Assembly (NCBI GenBank): GCA_030596025.1 | Contig: JAUVKW010000011.1 | Span: forward strand, 1 to 35,338 | DNA length: 35,338 nt | From: Bacteroidota bacterium | Lineage (GTDB): Bacteria; Bacteroidota; Bacteroidia; Bacteroidales; VadinHA17 | Reading direction: 5' to 3' | Part shown: piece after piece, positions 1 through 7,021 of the stretch | Position numbering within the stretch: position 1 is the stretch's first letter | Layout of the letters: every line of letters begins with the position of its first letter | Program-made: the position numbers and the translations under genes | Notes under the pieces: model-generated | Told to the model about the DNA's origin: nothing | Database searches by the model: none | Seen by the model: only the letters and a program-made list of their open reading frames with translations

Positions 1-250
1 ATACTTAAGACATTTCAATATAATAATATAGTTCTCACGGCACTTGAACCTCATCACTAAATGTCGTGTAATACGGAGATTCTTTAAGCGTAAGAGATAA
101 AAGTTGACGGATCCGTTGACAGAATCAACCTAATTGGTTGATTGTCCCGGAATATGTAAAATATACCAATCCAAGAATTAACATTCTAAATCATAGCCCG
201 AAAAATTCACAAAACCGGGCCAGGGAGTTCAGCACAGCAAATTTTTTGGA
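1..250. other. Gene-free left edge with a small dyad
   Basis: I see no convincing coding region in these 250 bases. They contain a perfect 8-bp inverted repeat, AATCAACC (123-130) and GGTTGATT (136-143), with a 5-base loop. A weaker GCCCG/CGGGC pair lies at 196-220. Both sit downstream of mobA (minus strand) and could form the end of its transcript, but neither has a clear T-tract. Confidence 0.4.
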
Positions 251-844
251 CTAAACCTGCCGCATGATTGTTTCTGCAATATCCAGGCTGTCTTGATCAT
301 TGACATTGAAAAACAAGTCTGGATGAAAAAATTCAAAACTGGAGTCCATTTTCACCCAATTTACATCAATTTTTTTTTGCAGGTTCATAATCTTTAAGTC
401 CTGATTCCGGATTTGTTTTGTAAGCTGAGGAAGAATTGCTTTTGAATAAAGAGCACATAGAGGTTCTATCATATTCTGATCATGTATTGGTATGGAAACA
501 AGGCTTTTATTGTTTTTTGACAATAAATACGCAAGGGCTTGAGAATTAATAAATGGCATGTCGCAGGATAAAACAAAATTGCTATCCGAGTTTGTATTTA
601 AAAGACCTGTATATATTCCTCCTATGGGTCCCAAATCGGGGTAAACATCTTTTATGACAGGAAAACCAAATGTTTCATAAGCAGGATTATTCGTACATAT
701 TATAATCTCGCTGCATAGTTCCTTCAGCACTTCAATAGAATACTGTATTAATGGTTTCCCATGAAGCACCAGTAGCCCTTTATCTGAGCCCATCCTTGAA
801 CTTTTCCCTCCCGATAAAATGATCCCTGTAATTTTTTGTTTCAT
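251..844 (-). CDS. mobA: Molybdenum cofactor guanylyltransferase MobA
   Basis: Transfers GMP from GTP to Mo-molybdopterin to make the guanine dinucleotide form of the cofactor used by DMSO-reductase-family enzymes in the cytoplasm. The 197-residue protein has the nucleotidyltransferase signature GGKSSRMGSDKG near residues 12-23. It also has the DLGPIGGIYTGL stretch around residues 70-81 and an SCDMPF metal-binding motif near residue 94, all standard for MobA, and the length is normal. ATG at 844 is the first in-frame start. It precedes no other gene on its strand inside the window. Its presence beside a sulfur cluster with a molybdopterin oxidoreductase at 13.7 kb suggests it serves that enzyme (inference). 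The call itself is secure. Confidence 0.93.
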   Translation of the reverse strand: MKQKITGIILSGGKSSRMGSDKGLLVLHGKPLIQYSIEVLKELCSEIIICTNNPAYETFGFPVIKDVYPDLGPIGGIYTGLLNTNSDSNFVLSCDMPFINSQALAYLLSKNNKSLVSIPIHDQNMIEPLCALYSKAILPQLTKQIRNQDLKIMNLQKKIDVNWVKMDSSFEFFHPDLFFNVNDQDSLDIAETIMRQV

Positions 845-924
845 GAGCTATTGTAATTGATTCGAAGATAGATAGATATTCCAGAATCTTAACCCGCTTT
901 ATTCATACAAAAACAAATTATCAT

Positions 925-959
925 AAAAAAAGGCTGCCTATATTTAGCACAGCCTTTTT
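925..959 (-). terminator. Rho-independent terminator after the DsrE2 gene
   Basis: A strong hairpin with arms AAAAAGGCTG and CAGCCTTTTT is separated by 13 bases. Read on the minus strand it ends in a T-run. It lies 27 bases beyond the stop of the DsrE2-family gene, so it ends the SQR-like/DUF1641/TusE/DsrE2 transcript before mobA. Confidence 0.8.
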
Positions 960-985
960 AGTTGAGAAGAATTAGTAATAAAAAA

Positions 986-1492
986 TCAAGTAAAAATGAT
1001 TTGAGTATTCTCACCACCAGCCAGTTCATAAAATGCGCCTATGGTGATAATGTCAATTACATGATCACATAAATCTTTTTTCTCCAGCTTGAACATATCA
1101 GCAGCAAGTTTACATGCGTAGATTTCACCTCCTCCTGCAGTGATCATGTCAAGAAATTCATCAACCGGCGGCATATCAAGTGCCTCCATTTGTTTTTTCA
1201 TCATTGCTGAAACACCTGCTTCGATACCTGGCAGGGTGCCCAGTAATGTTGGAAACGGAAGCCCTCCCGGCATTCTCATTGCAGGATTGCCAACAGTACT
1301 GGTGTGAAGTTTGTTCATTTGCTTCTTTGTAATTGCATCCAATCCGAAAAAGGTGAAAAATACTTTTGCCTCTATGCCTTCCATTACGGCACCATTTGCC
1401 ATAACCAGCGTGGCATAAACATCTTCAATAGATCCTTTTGCACAAATAATACAAACCTTCTTCAATGGATGTTCTTCTTTTTTTGTACTCAT
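986..1492 (-). CDS. DsrE2-family (DsrE/DsrF/DrsH-like) sulfur carrier protein
   Basis: Small DsrE-fold protein of 168 residues. DsrE2 members bind sulfane sulfur on a conserved cysteine and pass it between rhodaneses, TusA and DsrC-like carriers. The start of the fold is seen as VCIICAKGSIEDVYATL (residues 13-29), followed by the central PGGLPFPTLLGTLPG loop. The conserved persulfidation cysteine is C127 in EIYACKLA. A longer reading frame extends upstream to 1525 but overlaps the previous stop codon. I chose ATG 1492 because the protein then starts as the family does, 23 bases after the TusE-like gene. Last gene of a four-gene minus-strand operon ended by the hairpin at 925-959. Family assignment is firm; the sulfur donor and acceptor are inferred from neighbours. 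Confidence 0.88.
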   Translation of the reverse strand: MSTKKEEHPLKKVCIICAKGSIEDVYATLVMANGAVMEGIEAKVFFTFFGLDAITKKQMNKLHTSTVGNPAMRMPGGLPFPTLLGTLPGIEAGVSAMMKKQMEALDMPPVDEFLDMITAGGGEIYACKLAADMFKLEKKDLCDHVIDIITIGAFYELAGGENTQIIFT

Positions 1493-1515
1493 AATATGTA
1501 ATTTAATGAATGGGT

Positions 1516-1827
1516 TTATACACAACTTGATGGTTTATCAATCCCTGCAATCCTTGAGGATTTTTTGAGCGGACCGCCTGGAAAAAGTTCATAAAGACCT
1601 TTGATATCAACAATGCCTGATTTCCCAACTTTTCGGATGGTCAAAGGACTTCCTTTTGCAGTTTCTTCCCTGAGAAACTGCAAAACTTCATAATGTTTAT
1701 CGGTAAGTTCAATTTCTTCCTCTTTGGCAAGTTCAGCTGCCACCTCTTTTGTCCATTGAGCAGGATCGGTTAGATAACCTTCATCGTTCACGTCAATTGC
1801 AACCCCTGCATAATTTTTTGTAGCCAT
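1516..1827 (-). CDS. TusE/DsrC-family sulfur relay protein, single C-terminal cysteine
   Basis: 103-residue member of the DsrC/TusE family (N-terminal YAGVAIDVNDEGYLTDPAQW, C-terminal swinging arm). The arm ends KPSSCV, so the penultimate cysteine (CysA, C102) is present. The second cysteine of true DsrC, eleven residues upstream, is replaced by serine (S91 in KKSSRIAG). Known family logic: two-cysteine DsrC carries trisulfide sulfur with DsrAB, while one-cysteine forms such as TusE act as simple persulfide carriers. No dsrAB is visible here, so a TusE-like persulfide relay fed by the adjacent DsrE2 protein and SQR-like enzyme is the best reading. Whether it serves tRNA thiolation or dissimilatory metabolism is open; the operon favours the latter. 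Confidence 0.88.
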   Translation of the reverse strand: MATKNYAGVAIDVNDEGYLTDPAQWTKEVAAELAKEEEIELTDKHYEVLQFLREETAKGSPLTIRKVGKSGIVDIKGLYELFPGGPLKKSSRIAGIDKPSSCV

Positions 1828-1864
1828 AGTAATTGATTTAAAATGTTATTAATTATTTTTTCTG

Positions 1865-2530
1865 TTAAATTTCCGTTTTCTCAGCAGGGCTTAAATTTTT
1901 CATAAATGTCAGGATAAACCCAATCCCTCTTTTCATCTCAGGAGTATTCAATTCTTTCATCACTTTCCAGATTGAATATTCCGGAACATTTGTCGGGTCA
2001 AGATTTTTATAAATATTCAAAGCATTGTTCATAGCCTTCATCATGTCGGGTTGGGTAAGACCTTTGAGAGTGTCCATTATTGTAACGATATTGTCGGCAA
2101 GCATTCTTACATCTTCTACCGAGTAGTGTGTAACAATATTGTCAAGAATCTTAAATGCTTCGCTGAAAAACTGAAAGTATCCTTTTTGCTCATACTCATG
2201 GAATTTCCCAATTACATCATATCCAACTTCTTTGGCAATCGGGCCCATATCTTTCATCAGATCCACCATGTTTTCAAACATATTCAGGATCATTGAAAAA
2301 TTATTTGCATTTTTAAGGAGCTTAAAAAAGATGATTTGCAAGGCTTCGCCATCGAGTTCAACACCTTGGTGATCAAGAGTCTCGACCGTGCTTTCAAATG
2401 CATCCTTCCCAATGATTGACATATCACTGATCAGATCTTCAATCATTTCACTTTTTAACCTTTGCTGATTGACATTTTCCAGCAAAAGATCCAGTTTTTG
2501 ATTTATCTCACTCAATTGATCATTTTCCAT
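1865..2530 (-). CDS. DUF1641-domain protein
   Basis: 221 residues, predicted almost entirely alpha-helical and without a membrane segment. The C-terminal half (about residues 95-200, from VGYDVIGKFHEYEQKGYF to the end) matches the DUF1641 family, known mainly from genes next to sulfide:quinone-oxidoreductase-like flavoproteins. The biochemical role of the family is not established. An upstream in-frame ATG at 2614 would overlap the flavoprotein gene by 82 bases. ATG 2530 follows the flavoprotein stop after two bases and gives MENDQLSEINQ, a natural start, so I used it. Tight coupling suggests the product works with the flavoprotein, for example as a partner or membrane-surface anchor (inference). 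Confidence 0.8.
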   Translation of the reverse strand: MENDQLSEINQKLDLLLENVNQQRLKSEMIEDLISDMSIIGKDAFESTVETLDHQGVELDGEALQIIFFKLLKNANNFSMILNMFENMVDLMKDMGPIAKEVGYDVIGKFHEYEQKGYFQFFSEAFKILDNIVTHYSVEDVRMLADNIVTIMDTLKGLTQPDMMKAMNNALNIYKNLDPTNVPEYSIWKVMKELNTPEMKRGIGFILTFMKNLSPAEKTEI

Positions 2531-2532
2531 AA

Positions 2533-3762
2533 CTAAAGTTTTTTCCCGGCCATAGACATATTTGGCCCAATTGGAAGTTCTTTTCCCTTTAATAGAATAT
2601 GCCAGTAGATCCACCTGAAAATAACTTTTCCATAATGGTTAAATTTGGTGTTTTGAAGAAGACCAAAAGGACCCACCCCGGGTAGAGGAAAAGTTCCGGG
2701 TAAAGGTTCCGTGTCATAGTTAAAATCTATGATAGAGCCTTTCCCAAACCCGGTTTCAATATAGCAATTAGCATGCCCGTCGAATTTTGCATACAATGGC
2801 TTTCCATCTATAGAACTTAGAAGGTTTTCCAGCAATACCTCAGCTGCAAAGTGAACAACAGATCCTGCTTTTGAAGTTGGGATATTGGATGCATCACCAA
2901 GGACAAATATATTTTCATATTTCTCTGAACGCAAGGTCTGTTTGTCTGTTGGAACAAAATTAAGATCATCTCCCATACCACTTCTTTCAATTAAATCATT
3001 TCCCATATTTACCGGCACTATTGTGAGAAGGTCAAATGGGATTTCCTGGCCATCATAAGAGATGATCTTTTTTTCTTTGTTATCAACTCTCTCCAGATAA
3101 AATTCGGGAATTACCTTGATGTTCTTTTCTTCTAGTAAGCCACTCAGCATTTTTGTGGCATGAGGTTTGGTAAATGCTCCGGGAAGTGGAGTAACATAAG
3201 TAATGTTAATTTTATCCCTGATTCCGGCTTCATGAAAATAGGCATCTGCCAGAAAAACAAATTCGAGAGGAGCTACGGGGCATTTAAATGGAATCTCAGC
3301 AATATTCATTACCAGGCGCCCACCTTCCCATGTTTTAATGAATTCACGTAATGCGACTGCTCCTTCAATGGTATAAAAATCGAAAATGCGTTTATACCAC
3401 AGATCTTCTTTTAATCCTGGAGTTTCTTCAGGCCGGGTTTGAGTACCGGTTGCCAGGATCATAAAATCATAATTCAGAATTTTTCCATTCCCAAGCTTTA
3501 CCTGATTTTTATCGCCTTCTATTAAGTCAATTTCTGAAAAAATCACATTTACTCCCGGAGGGAAAAAATCACTTTTGGGTTTTATTACATCATTTTTATT
3601 ATAGATACCAAAGGGAATGAATAAAAAACCGGGTTGGTAATAATGAGTTTTATATTGGTCAACAAGAGTAATATCCCACTCGCTTCTATCCAGGATGGAT
3701 CTTAGTTTGTTTGCCATGATTGTACCTCCGGTACCACCACCAAGAATTAATATTTTTTTCAT
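2533..3762 (-). CDS. Sulfide:quinone oxidoreductase-like FAD flavoprotein
   Basis: 409 residues. The N-terminal dinucleotide-binding motif GGGTGGTIMANKL (residues 8-20), the ATGTQTRPEETPG segment (104-116) and the second FAD motif IFVLGDASN (285-293) place it in the SQR/FCC-like branch of the pyridine nucleotide-disulfide oxidoreductases. Only two cysteines exist, C161 (FKCPVAPLEF) and C333 (HANCYIETG). They fall where SQR carries the pair that bridges sulfane sulfur next to FAD; the third SQR cysteine is absent. The C-terminal region (residues 375-395, FRWIYWHILLKG) is amphipathic, as expected for monotopic membrane attachment. First gene of the operon with DUF1641, TusE-like and DsrE2 genes. 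Likely oxidises sulfide or a bound persulfide with quinone reduction. The substrate is inferred. Confidence 0.82.
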   Translation of the reverse strand: MKKILILGGGTGGTIMANKLRSILDRSEWDITLVDQYKTHYYQPGFLFIPFGIYNKNDVIKPKSDFFPPGVNVIFSEIDLIEGDKNQVKLGNGKILNYDFMILATGTQTRPEETPGLKEDLWYKRIFDFYTIEGAVALREFIKTWEGGRLVMNIAEIPFKCPVAPLEFVFLADAYFHEAGIRDKINITYVTPLPGAFTKPHATKMLSGLLEEKNIKVIPEFYLERVDNKEKKIISYDGQEIPFDLLTIVPVNMGNDLIERSGMGDDLNFVPTDKQTLRSEKYENIFVLGDASNIPTSKAGSVVHFAAEVLLENLLSSIDGKPLYAKFDGHANCYIETGFGKGSIIDFNYDTEPLPGTFPLPGVGPFGLLQNTKFNHYGKVIFRWIYWHILLKGKELPIGPNMSMAGKKL

Positions 3763-3881
3763 ATTTTTATTGAATCAAAAGATTAGATTTTCAGGGATAC
3801 ACAAAAAAACTTCTGCTGTGAATTGGGCATTACAAAATTACCCATAGATTTGTAGCTGATAGATTTGGGTATTATGATATA

Positions 3882-3920
3882 TATCAAGATTGTTTTATAA
3901 CATATATAGATGTCTTGATA
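3882..3920. promoter_or_regulatory. Candidate operator dyad between SQR-like operon and CRP/FNR gene
   Basis: TATCAAGA (3882-3889) and TCTTGATA (3913-3920) form a perfect 8-bp inverted repeat 23 bases apart, 17 bases before the regulator ATG at 3937 and in the shared 174-bp spacer with the divergent SQR-like operon. A 9-bp direct repeat ATAGATTTG also occurs at 3844-3852 and 3859-3867. The TTGAT-type half-sites resemble FNR-family recognition sequence. No binding is demonstrated. Confidence 0.4.
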
Positions 3921-3936
3921 AGTTACTTAAGTTCTC

Positions 3937-4617
3937 ATGAATAATAACTGTGAGGTTTGTTTTTACAGATCGTTTTTGTTTGATAATCTCGAGAAAAAGG
4001 AGTTTGCTCTTCTTAGTCTGGCCCGAAAAGAGATTGATTACAAAAAAGGCGAAATCATTGTGAGAGAGGGAGAAAAGATTTCTGATTTTCTTTATTTGAA
4101 AGAGGGTTTATTGAAAGTTTACAGAACTGTGGGTCCCCGAAAGGAGCAAATTGTTGGAGTGGCAAAACCCATGGATTTTGTAGGCTTATTGAGTGTTTTT
4201 TCAAAATCAAATTATCAGTACTCCATATCTACTCTTGAAGATTCATCAGTTTGTGCTATTCCCCTGGATCTGGTAAAACAAATGGTGCATTCCAATGGAG
4301 ATTTTGCCAATACTCTTCTTAAAAAGATGAGCGAGATGAATGACCAGATCCTCAATGCCAGACTGGATATTAATTTAAAGAATTTGAGGGGAAGAACGGC
4401 TTATATTCTATTAATGCTTTCAAAGGAAGTATATAAAAGTGAGAAGTTTGATCTTCCTGTATCAAGGAAAGAAATAGGAGAGCTTATAGATATGAGAACT
4501 GAAAATGTGATTAGAATATTGTCAGAATTCAGGAATGACGGGATAATTAAAATAGAAGGGAAGGGGATTGAGATTGTGGACATGGAGAGGCTGGAGCAGA
4601 TTTCAGAATTTGGGTAA
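3937..4617 (+). CDS. CRP/FNR-family transcriptional regulator (copy 1)
   Basis: 226 residues: a cyclic-nucleotide-binding-type beta-roll sensor (about residues 15-125), a dimer helix, and a C-terminal winged helix-turn-helix (SRKEIGELIDMRTENVIRILSEF, about 175-197). N-terminal C5-x2-C8 is present. C106 sits in the strand SSVCAIP, the position of Cys122 in FNR (MVCEIP). So three of the four cysteines expected of an FNR-type Fe-S sensor are recognisable and the fourth is not obvious. It is transcribed divergently from the SQR-like operon across a dyad-bearing spacer, which makes control of that operon the natural guess. Ligand could be redox state, oxygen, NO or a persulfide. Family call is secure, function inferred. 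Confidence 0.88.
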   Translation: MNNNCEVCFYRSFLFDNLEKKEFALLSLARKEIDYKKGEIIVREGEKISDFLYLKEGLLKVYRTVGPRKEQIVGVAKPMDFVGLLSVFSKSNYQYSISTLEDSSVCAIPLDLVKQMVHSNGDFANTLLKKMSEMNDQILNARLDINLKNLRGRTAYILLMLSKEVYKSEKFDLPVSRKEIGELIDMRTENVIRILSEFRNDGIIKIEGKGIEIVDMERLEQISEFG

Positions 4618-4664
4618 AGTAAACCATAAGAGCATACGCATCAACTTATGAAAAACCACCTCCC

Positions 4665-4685
4665 TCCTGACGATTAATGTCAGGA
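4665..4685. terminator. Hairpin between convergent genes
   Basis: TCCTGAC (4665-4671) and GTCAGGA (4679-4685) form a perfect 7-bp stem with a 7-base loop in the spacer between the regulator ending at 4617 and the small membrane protein gene ending at 4724. There is no marked T-run on either side, so termination activity is only possible. Confidence 0.4.
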
Positions 4686-4723
4686 TTATAAACCTGGAGA
4701 ACTTATACTCTTCACTTGGCGAA

Positions 4724-4969
4724 TCATTCTTTTTCTGAACGGAAGTTGCTGCAATTGCATTTCATACATAAGACTGACCATGTAATTCCTAGCACTAAAC
4801 CGGCTCCAAGAGCGATGTAGAATACAATCTTAGGAAAGCCAAGACAACATGATAAAAAACCAATTAATATCAATGCCAGAACACCGACCATACCGAGAAC
4901 CATGCAAAAAAAACCTGCGTTAATCAGAAAATTTTTCCACCCTGGAATTTTATTGTTTTGTGTGTTCAT
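4724..4969 (-). CDS. Small cysteine-rich two-helix membrane protein
   Basis: 81 residues, no family recognised. Two hydrophobic segments (about residues 17-43 and 46-67) suggest a hairpin in the inner membrane. Six cysteines are unusual for this size: C22, an adjacent pair C41-C42 in the short turn region, and a C-terminal CMKCNC cluster (C68, C71, C73) just after the second helix. The ATG at 4969 has no competing start. It lies alone between two CRP/FNR genes and is divergent from the second. The cysteine spacing could bind metal or Fe-S, or take part in thiol chemistry. That is speculation from composition and context. The start-to-stop frame, good hydrophobic pattern and gene-free opposite strand support it as real. 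Confidence 0.65.
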   Translation of the reverse strand: MNTQNNKIPGWKNFLINAGFFCMVLGMVGVLALILIGFLSCCLGFPKIVFYIALGAGLVLGITWSVLCMKCNCSNFRSEKE

Positions 4970-5055
4970 TTTCCCACGATGTTAGTGTCTATGTCAAAGG
5001 TATGAAGATGTAAACTTAATGCCTTGTCATATAGTGTGAGAATTGTCAAAATAAA

Positions 5056-5096
5056 GCGTGATATTTGTTTCAGATGTGTAGTGTGATGTTTGTTTC
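5056..5096 (+). repeat. Tandem 16-bp direct repeats upstream of CRP/FNR copy 2
   Basis: GCGTGATATTTGTTTC (5056-5071) is repeated with two changes as GTGTGATGTTTGTTTC (5081-5096), a 25-bp period. A looser third copy begins at 5034 (GTGTGAGAATTGTC). A period near 2.5 helical turns just upstream of a dyad at 5097 suggests protein binding sites. Confidence 0.5.
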
Positions 5097-5130
5097 GTGC
5101 TCATAAATTATATTCGTATCTTATGAGCAC
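5097..5130. promoter_or_regulatory. 10-bp perfect dyad upstream of CRP/FNR copy 2
   Basis: GTGCTCATAA (5097-5106) and TTATGAGCAC (5121-5130) form a perfect inverted repeat with a 14-base spacer. It ends 20 bases before the ATG at 5151 and covers TATATTCG (5109-5116), a near match to the Bacteroidota -7 element TAnnTTTG. An operator over the promoter, or a 5' leader hairpin, would both fit. Confidence 0.5.
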
Positions 5131-5150
5131 AATTAAAAATTTAGAATTCG

Positions 5151-5849
5151 ATGATTCAGGTAAATAAGGATGGCTCAAAATGCCATGAATGCAAAAATAA
5201 ATCAACAGCGGCACTGGTGCTGGATGGGGACGAGCTTGAAATTCTTGAACAGGGTTGTCTGGATGTTCATTTGCAGGGTGGGGAAAAAATCTTTACAGAG
5301 GGATTGCCTCACTCTCATGTGGTATATCTAAAAGAAGGATTTGCAAAGATCCATATGCTTGGACCAAATGGACGTGATCAGATTTTAAAAATTTCGCGAC
5401 CAAACTCCTATTTGGGAATTCAAACAATTCTGGGAGGGAAAATAAATCACTTTTCTGCAACTGCACTGGGGGATATCAGGGCCTGTTATATAAATGTTCA
5501 TGTGTTTAAAGAATTGATAAATAAAAGTGGACCCTTTGCCACAAAAATTTTGAATTCTGTATGCTCTGAAGAATTGAGCTATTACAGGAGATTTGTGGGC
5601 CAGCAACAAAAACAAATTAATGGACGCCTGGCCGATGCAATTCTCTATTTTGCCGATGAGATTTTTGTTAGTAAAAACTTTGAATTACCCTTTTCGCACA
5701 ACGATTTATCTGGCTTGATCGGAACTACCAGGGAGAGTGTAACCCGGGGGTTGAAGGACTTTAAAGACGGGAATATCCTGGAGGTGAAAAGGAGAAATTT
5801 CCGGATACTGAATTATAGTCTTTTGAAAAAAATTAGCGAAAGAGGGTAA
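5151..5849 (+). CDS. CRP/FNR-family transcriptional regulator (copy 2)
   Basis: 232 residues with the usual sensor beta-roll (about 25-130), dimer helix and winged helix-turn-helix (SHNDLSGLIGTTRESVTRGLKDF, about 182-204; recognition helix includes TTRESVTRGL). Cysteines C11 and C14 form an N-terminal CxxC, C36 follows, and C112 (RACYIN) lies at the FNR Cys122 position, so a Fe-S or thiol sensor is plausible. It is convergent with copy 3, with a long imperfect hairpin between them. Its promoter region carries direct repeats and a perfect dyad, which suggests autoregulation or cross-regulation with the other two copies (inference). Close to copies 1 and 3 in design but not a recent duplicate of either. 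Confidence 0.88.
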   Translation: MIQVNKDGSKCHECKNKSTAALVLDGDELEILEQGCLDVHLQGGEKIFTEGLPHSHVVYLKEGFAKIHMLGPNGRDQILKISRPNSYLGIQTILGGKINHFSATALGDIRACYINVHVFKELINKSGPFATKILNSVCSEELSYYRRFVGQQQKQINGRLADAILYFADEIFVSKNFELPFSHNDLSGLIGTTRESVTRGLKDFKDGNILEVKRRNFRILNYSLLKKISERG

Positions 5850-5926
5850 AAGTGTCTGGTCCGGATATATTATACAGATTAGACAAAAGGACCAGGCAAC
5901 AAAAATGGGGGCATCTTCTGATATTT

Positions 5927-6022
5927 ATGTCAAAAGTCAGAGGCCAAAAGTATTATGTCAAATGTTGAGACCTCTTTATATTTACATGATACATTTGACA
6001 TTTGCCTTCTGACATTTGACAT
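5927..6022. repeat. Long imperfect inverted repeat between convergent regulators
   Basis: The left arm starting at 5927 (ATGTCAAAAGTCAGAGGCCA) reappears in reverse complement in the right arm 5991-6022 with few mismatches and one short insertion. The arms are about 32 and 38 bases and the loop about 26. Each arm itself contains repeated TGTCAAATG units. It sits between the stop codons at 5849 and 6078, so it can fold in both transcripts and may end or stabilise both. It could also be a non-autonomous palindromic element. Confidence 0.6.
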
Positions 6023-6077
6023 TATTGTTGCCATTCATTTCTCATTTTATCAGGCTCAAATCAAATCTTATCTTACC

Positions 6078-6755
6078 TTACTCCATCTTTTTAAGGGTCT
6101 CAATATCTATAAGTTCAAAACTCTTGCCGTTTACTATCAGTAATTTATTAGCCTTCATGTATTTCAAAACCCTGGAAAGACTTTCCGGAGACATATTGGT
6201 GATTTCTGCCATGTCTTTCCTGGCAAGGGATGTAGTGAACTTGCTGGATTTGTATATATGTTTCGAAAGACATAATAAAAGATCAGATAATCTTCCATGA
6301 ACCTGTTTTTGTCCCAGGCTTGCTATTTGTTGGTAGCTTCTTATTATATCATCAGTGACATATTTCAGCATTCCTGCCGCAAAGCCTGCATTTCTTTCAG
6401 TAAGCTCTCTAAATGCATTTATATCCCATAAGCAGGCAAGGGTATCTTCACTGGCCACTGCAGAAAATGGAAGTTTCTGTGGCTTAAACAAAACCTGAAG
6501 TCCCAGGAAATATCCACCTGTTTCAATAGACAAAACAAGGGGCCCCCTGTTTCCTTCCGAAATAATCTTGATTAGTCCACTTCTAAGGTAGATTACATGG
6601 GAGGCAGAAGTACCTTGCTTACAAAGATTTTCTCCTTTCCTGAACTTAATTTCAACCCTGTTCCGGTTGATAAAAGCCAGCTCTTCTGGATTCAAAAACC
6701 TGAAGGGCGTAGTTATGCAAGTGCAATTCTTACAGGTATGAAGTATTTCAGACAT
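6078..6755 (-). CDS. CRP/FNR-family transcriptional regulator (copy 3)
   Basis: 225 residues, same fold as the two copies upstream: beta-roll sensor (about 20-125), long helix, winged helix-turn-helix (ARKDMAEITNMSPESLSRVL, about 178-197). N-terminal cysteines C8, C11 and C13 plus C108 (LACLWDI, the FNR Cys122 position) make it the most FNR-like of the three in ligand number, although the spacing differs from FNR. It is divergent from the rhodanese-porin operon starting at 7022. The 266-bp spacer holds three dyads, so it is the obvious candidate regulator of that operon and of itself. Which signal it senses cannot be told from sequence. Confidence 0.88.
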   Translation of the reverse strand: MSEILHTCKNCTCITTPFRFLNPEELAFINRNRVEIKFRKGENLCKQGTSASHVIYLRSGLIKIISEGNRGPLVLSIETGGYFLGLQVLFKPQKLPFSAVASEDTLACLWDINAFRELTERNAGFAAGMLKYVTDDIIRSYQQIASLGQKQVHGRLSDLLLCLSKHIYKSSKFTTSLARKDMAEITNMSPESLSRVLKYMKANKLLIVNGKSFELIDIETLKKME

Positions 6756-6795
6756 TTTGTGAATCAGTTGTGAATCAGAGCAAAATTAGAAAAAA

Positions 6796-6810
6796 TTGAT
6801 TTCAAATCAA
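6796..6810. promoter_or_regulatory. FNR-like palindrome
   Basis: TTGATTTCAAATCAA is a perfect 7-1-7 palindrome of the FNR-box type (TTGAT...ATCAA, but with a 5-base rather than 4-base centre). It lies 41 bases upstream of the copy 3 regulator start, so it may be the operator of that gene. Confidence 0.45.
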
Positions 6811-6846
6811 ATCATTTTATGATATAGGGCAATTATAAAATGATTT
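6809..6846. promoter_or_regulatory. 12-bp perfect dyad with 14-base spacer
   Basis: AAATCATTTTAT (6809-6820) and ATAAAATGATTT (6835-6846) are perfect inverted repeats. The spacer length equals that of the dyad at 5097-5130, which precedes another CRP/FNR gene. It lies in the divergent spacer between copy 3 and the rhodanese-porin operon. Confidence 0.45.
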
Positions 6847-6948
6847 ATTACAAGTTTTTACCTGATAAATGCCCATGCTCACTCTATAGTGAATTAATTC
6901 CATATGCTCTACATTTGCCTCTGCGTTCCCTTTTTTTTGGCACTTGTA

Positions 6949-6966
6949 CTGTTAATTAATTAACAG
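6949..6966. promoter_or_regulatory. 18-bp perfect palindrome before the rhodanese-porin operon
   Basis: CTGTTAATTAATTAACAG is a perfect palindrome ending 55 bases before the lipoprotein ATG at 7022. Position and symmetry suit an operator for a dimeric regulator near the promoter of the operon. Confidence 0.5.
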
Positions 6967-7021
6967 AAGAATGGGAAAACAAAACAAATGATTTATTAAC
7001 TAACCAAAATTTTTATTTATT

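Noticed and set aside
6016-6300. 94-residue plus-strand frame over the end of the third CRP/FNR gene
   Set aside because: Antisense to a clear winged-helix coding region; no family similarity seen.
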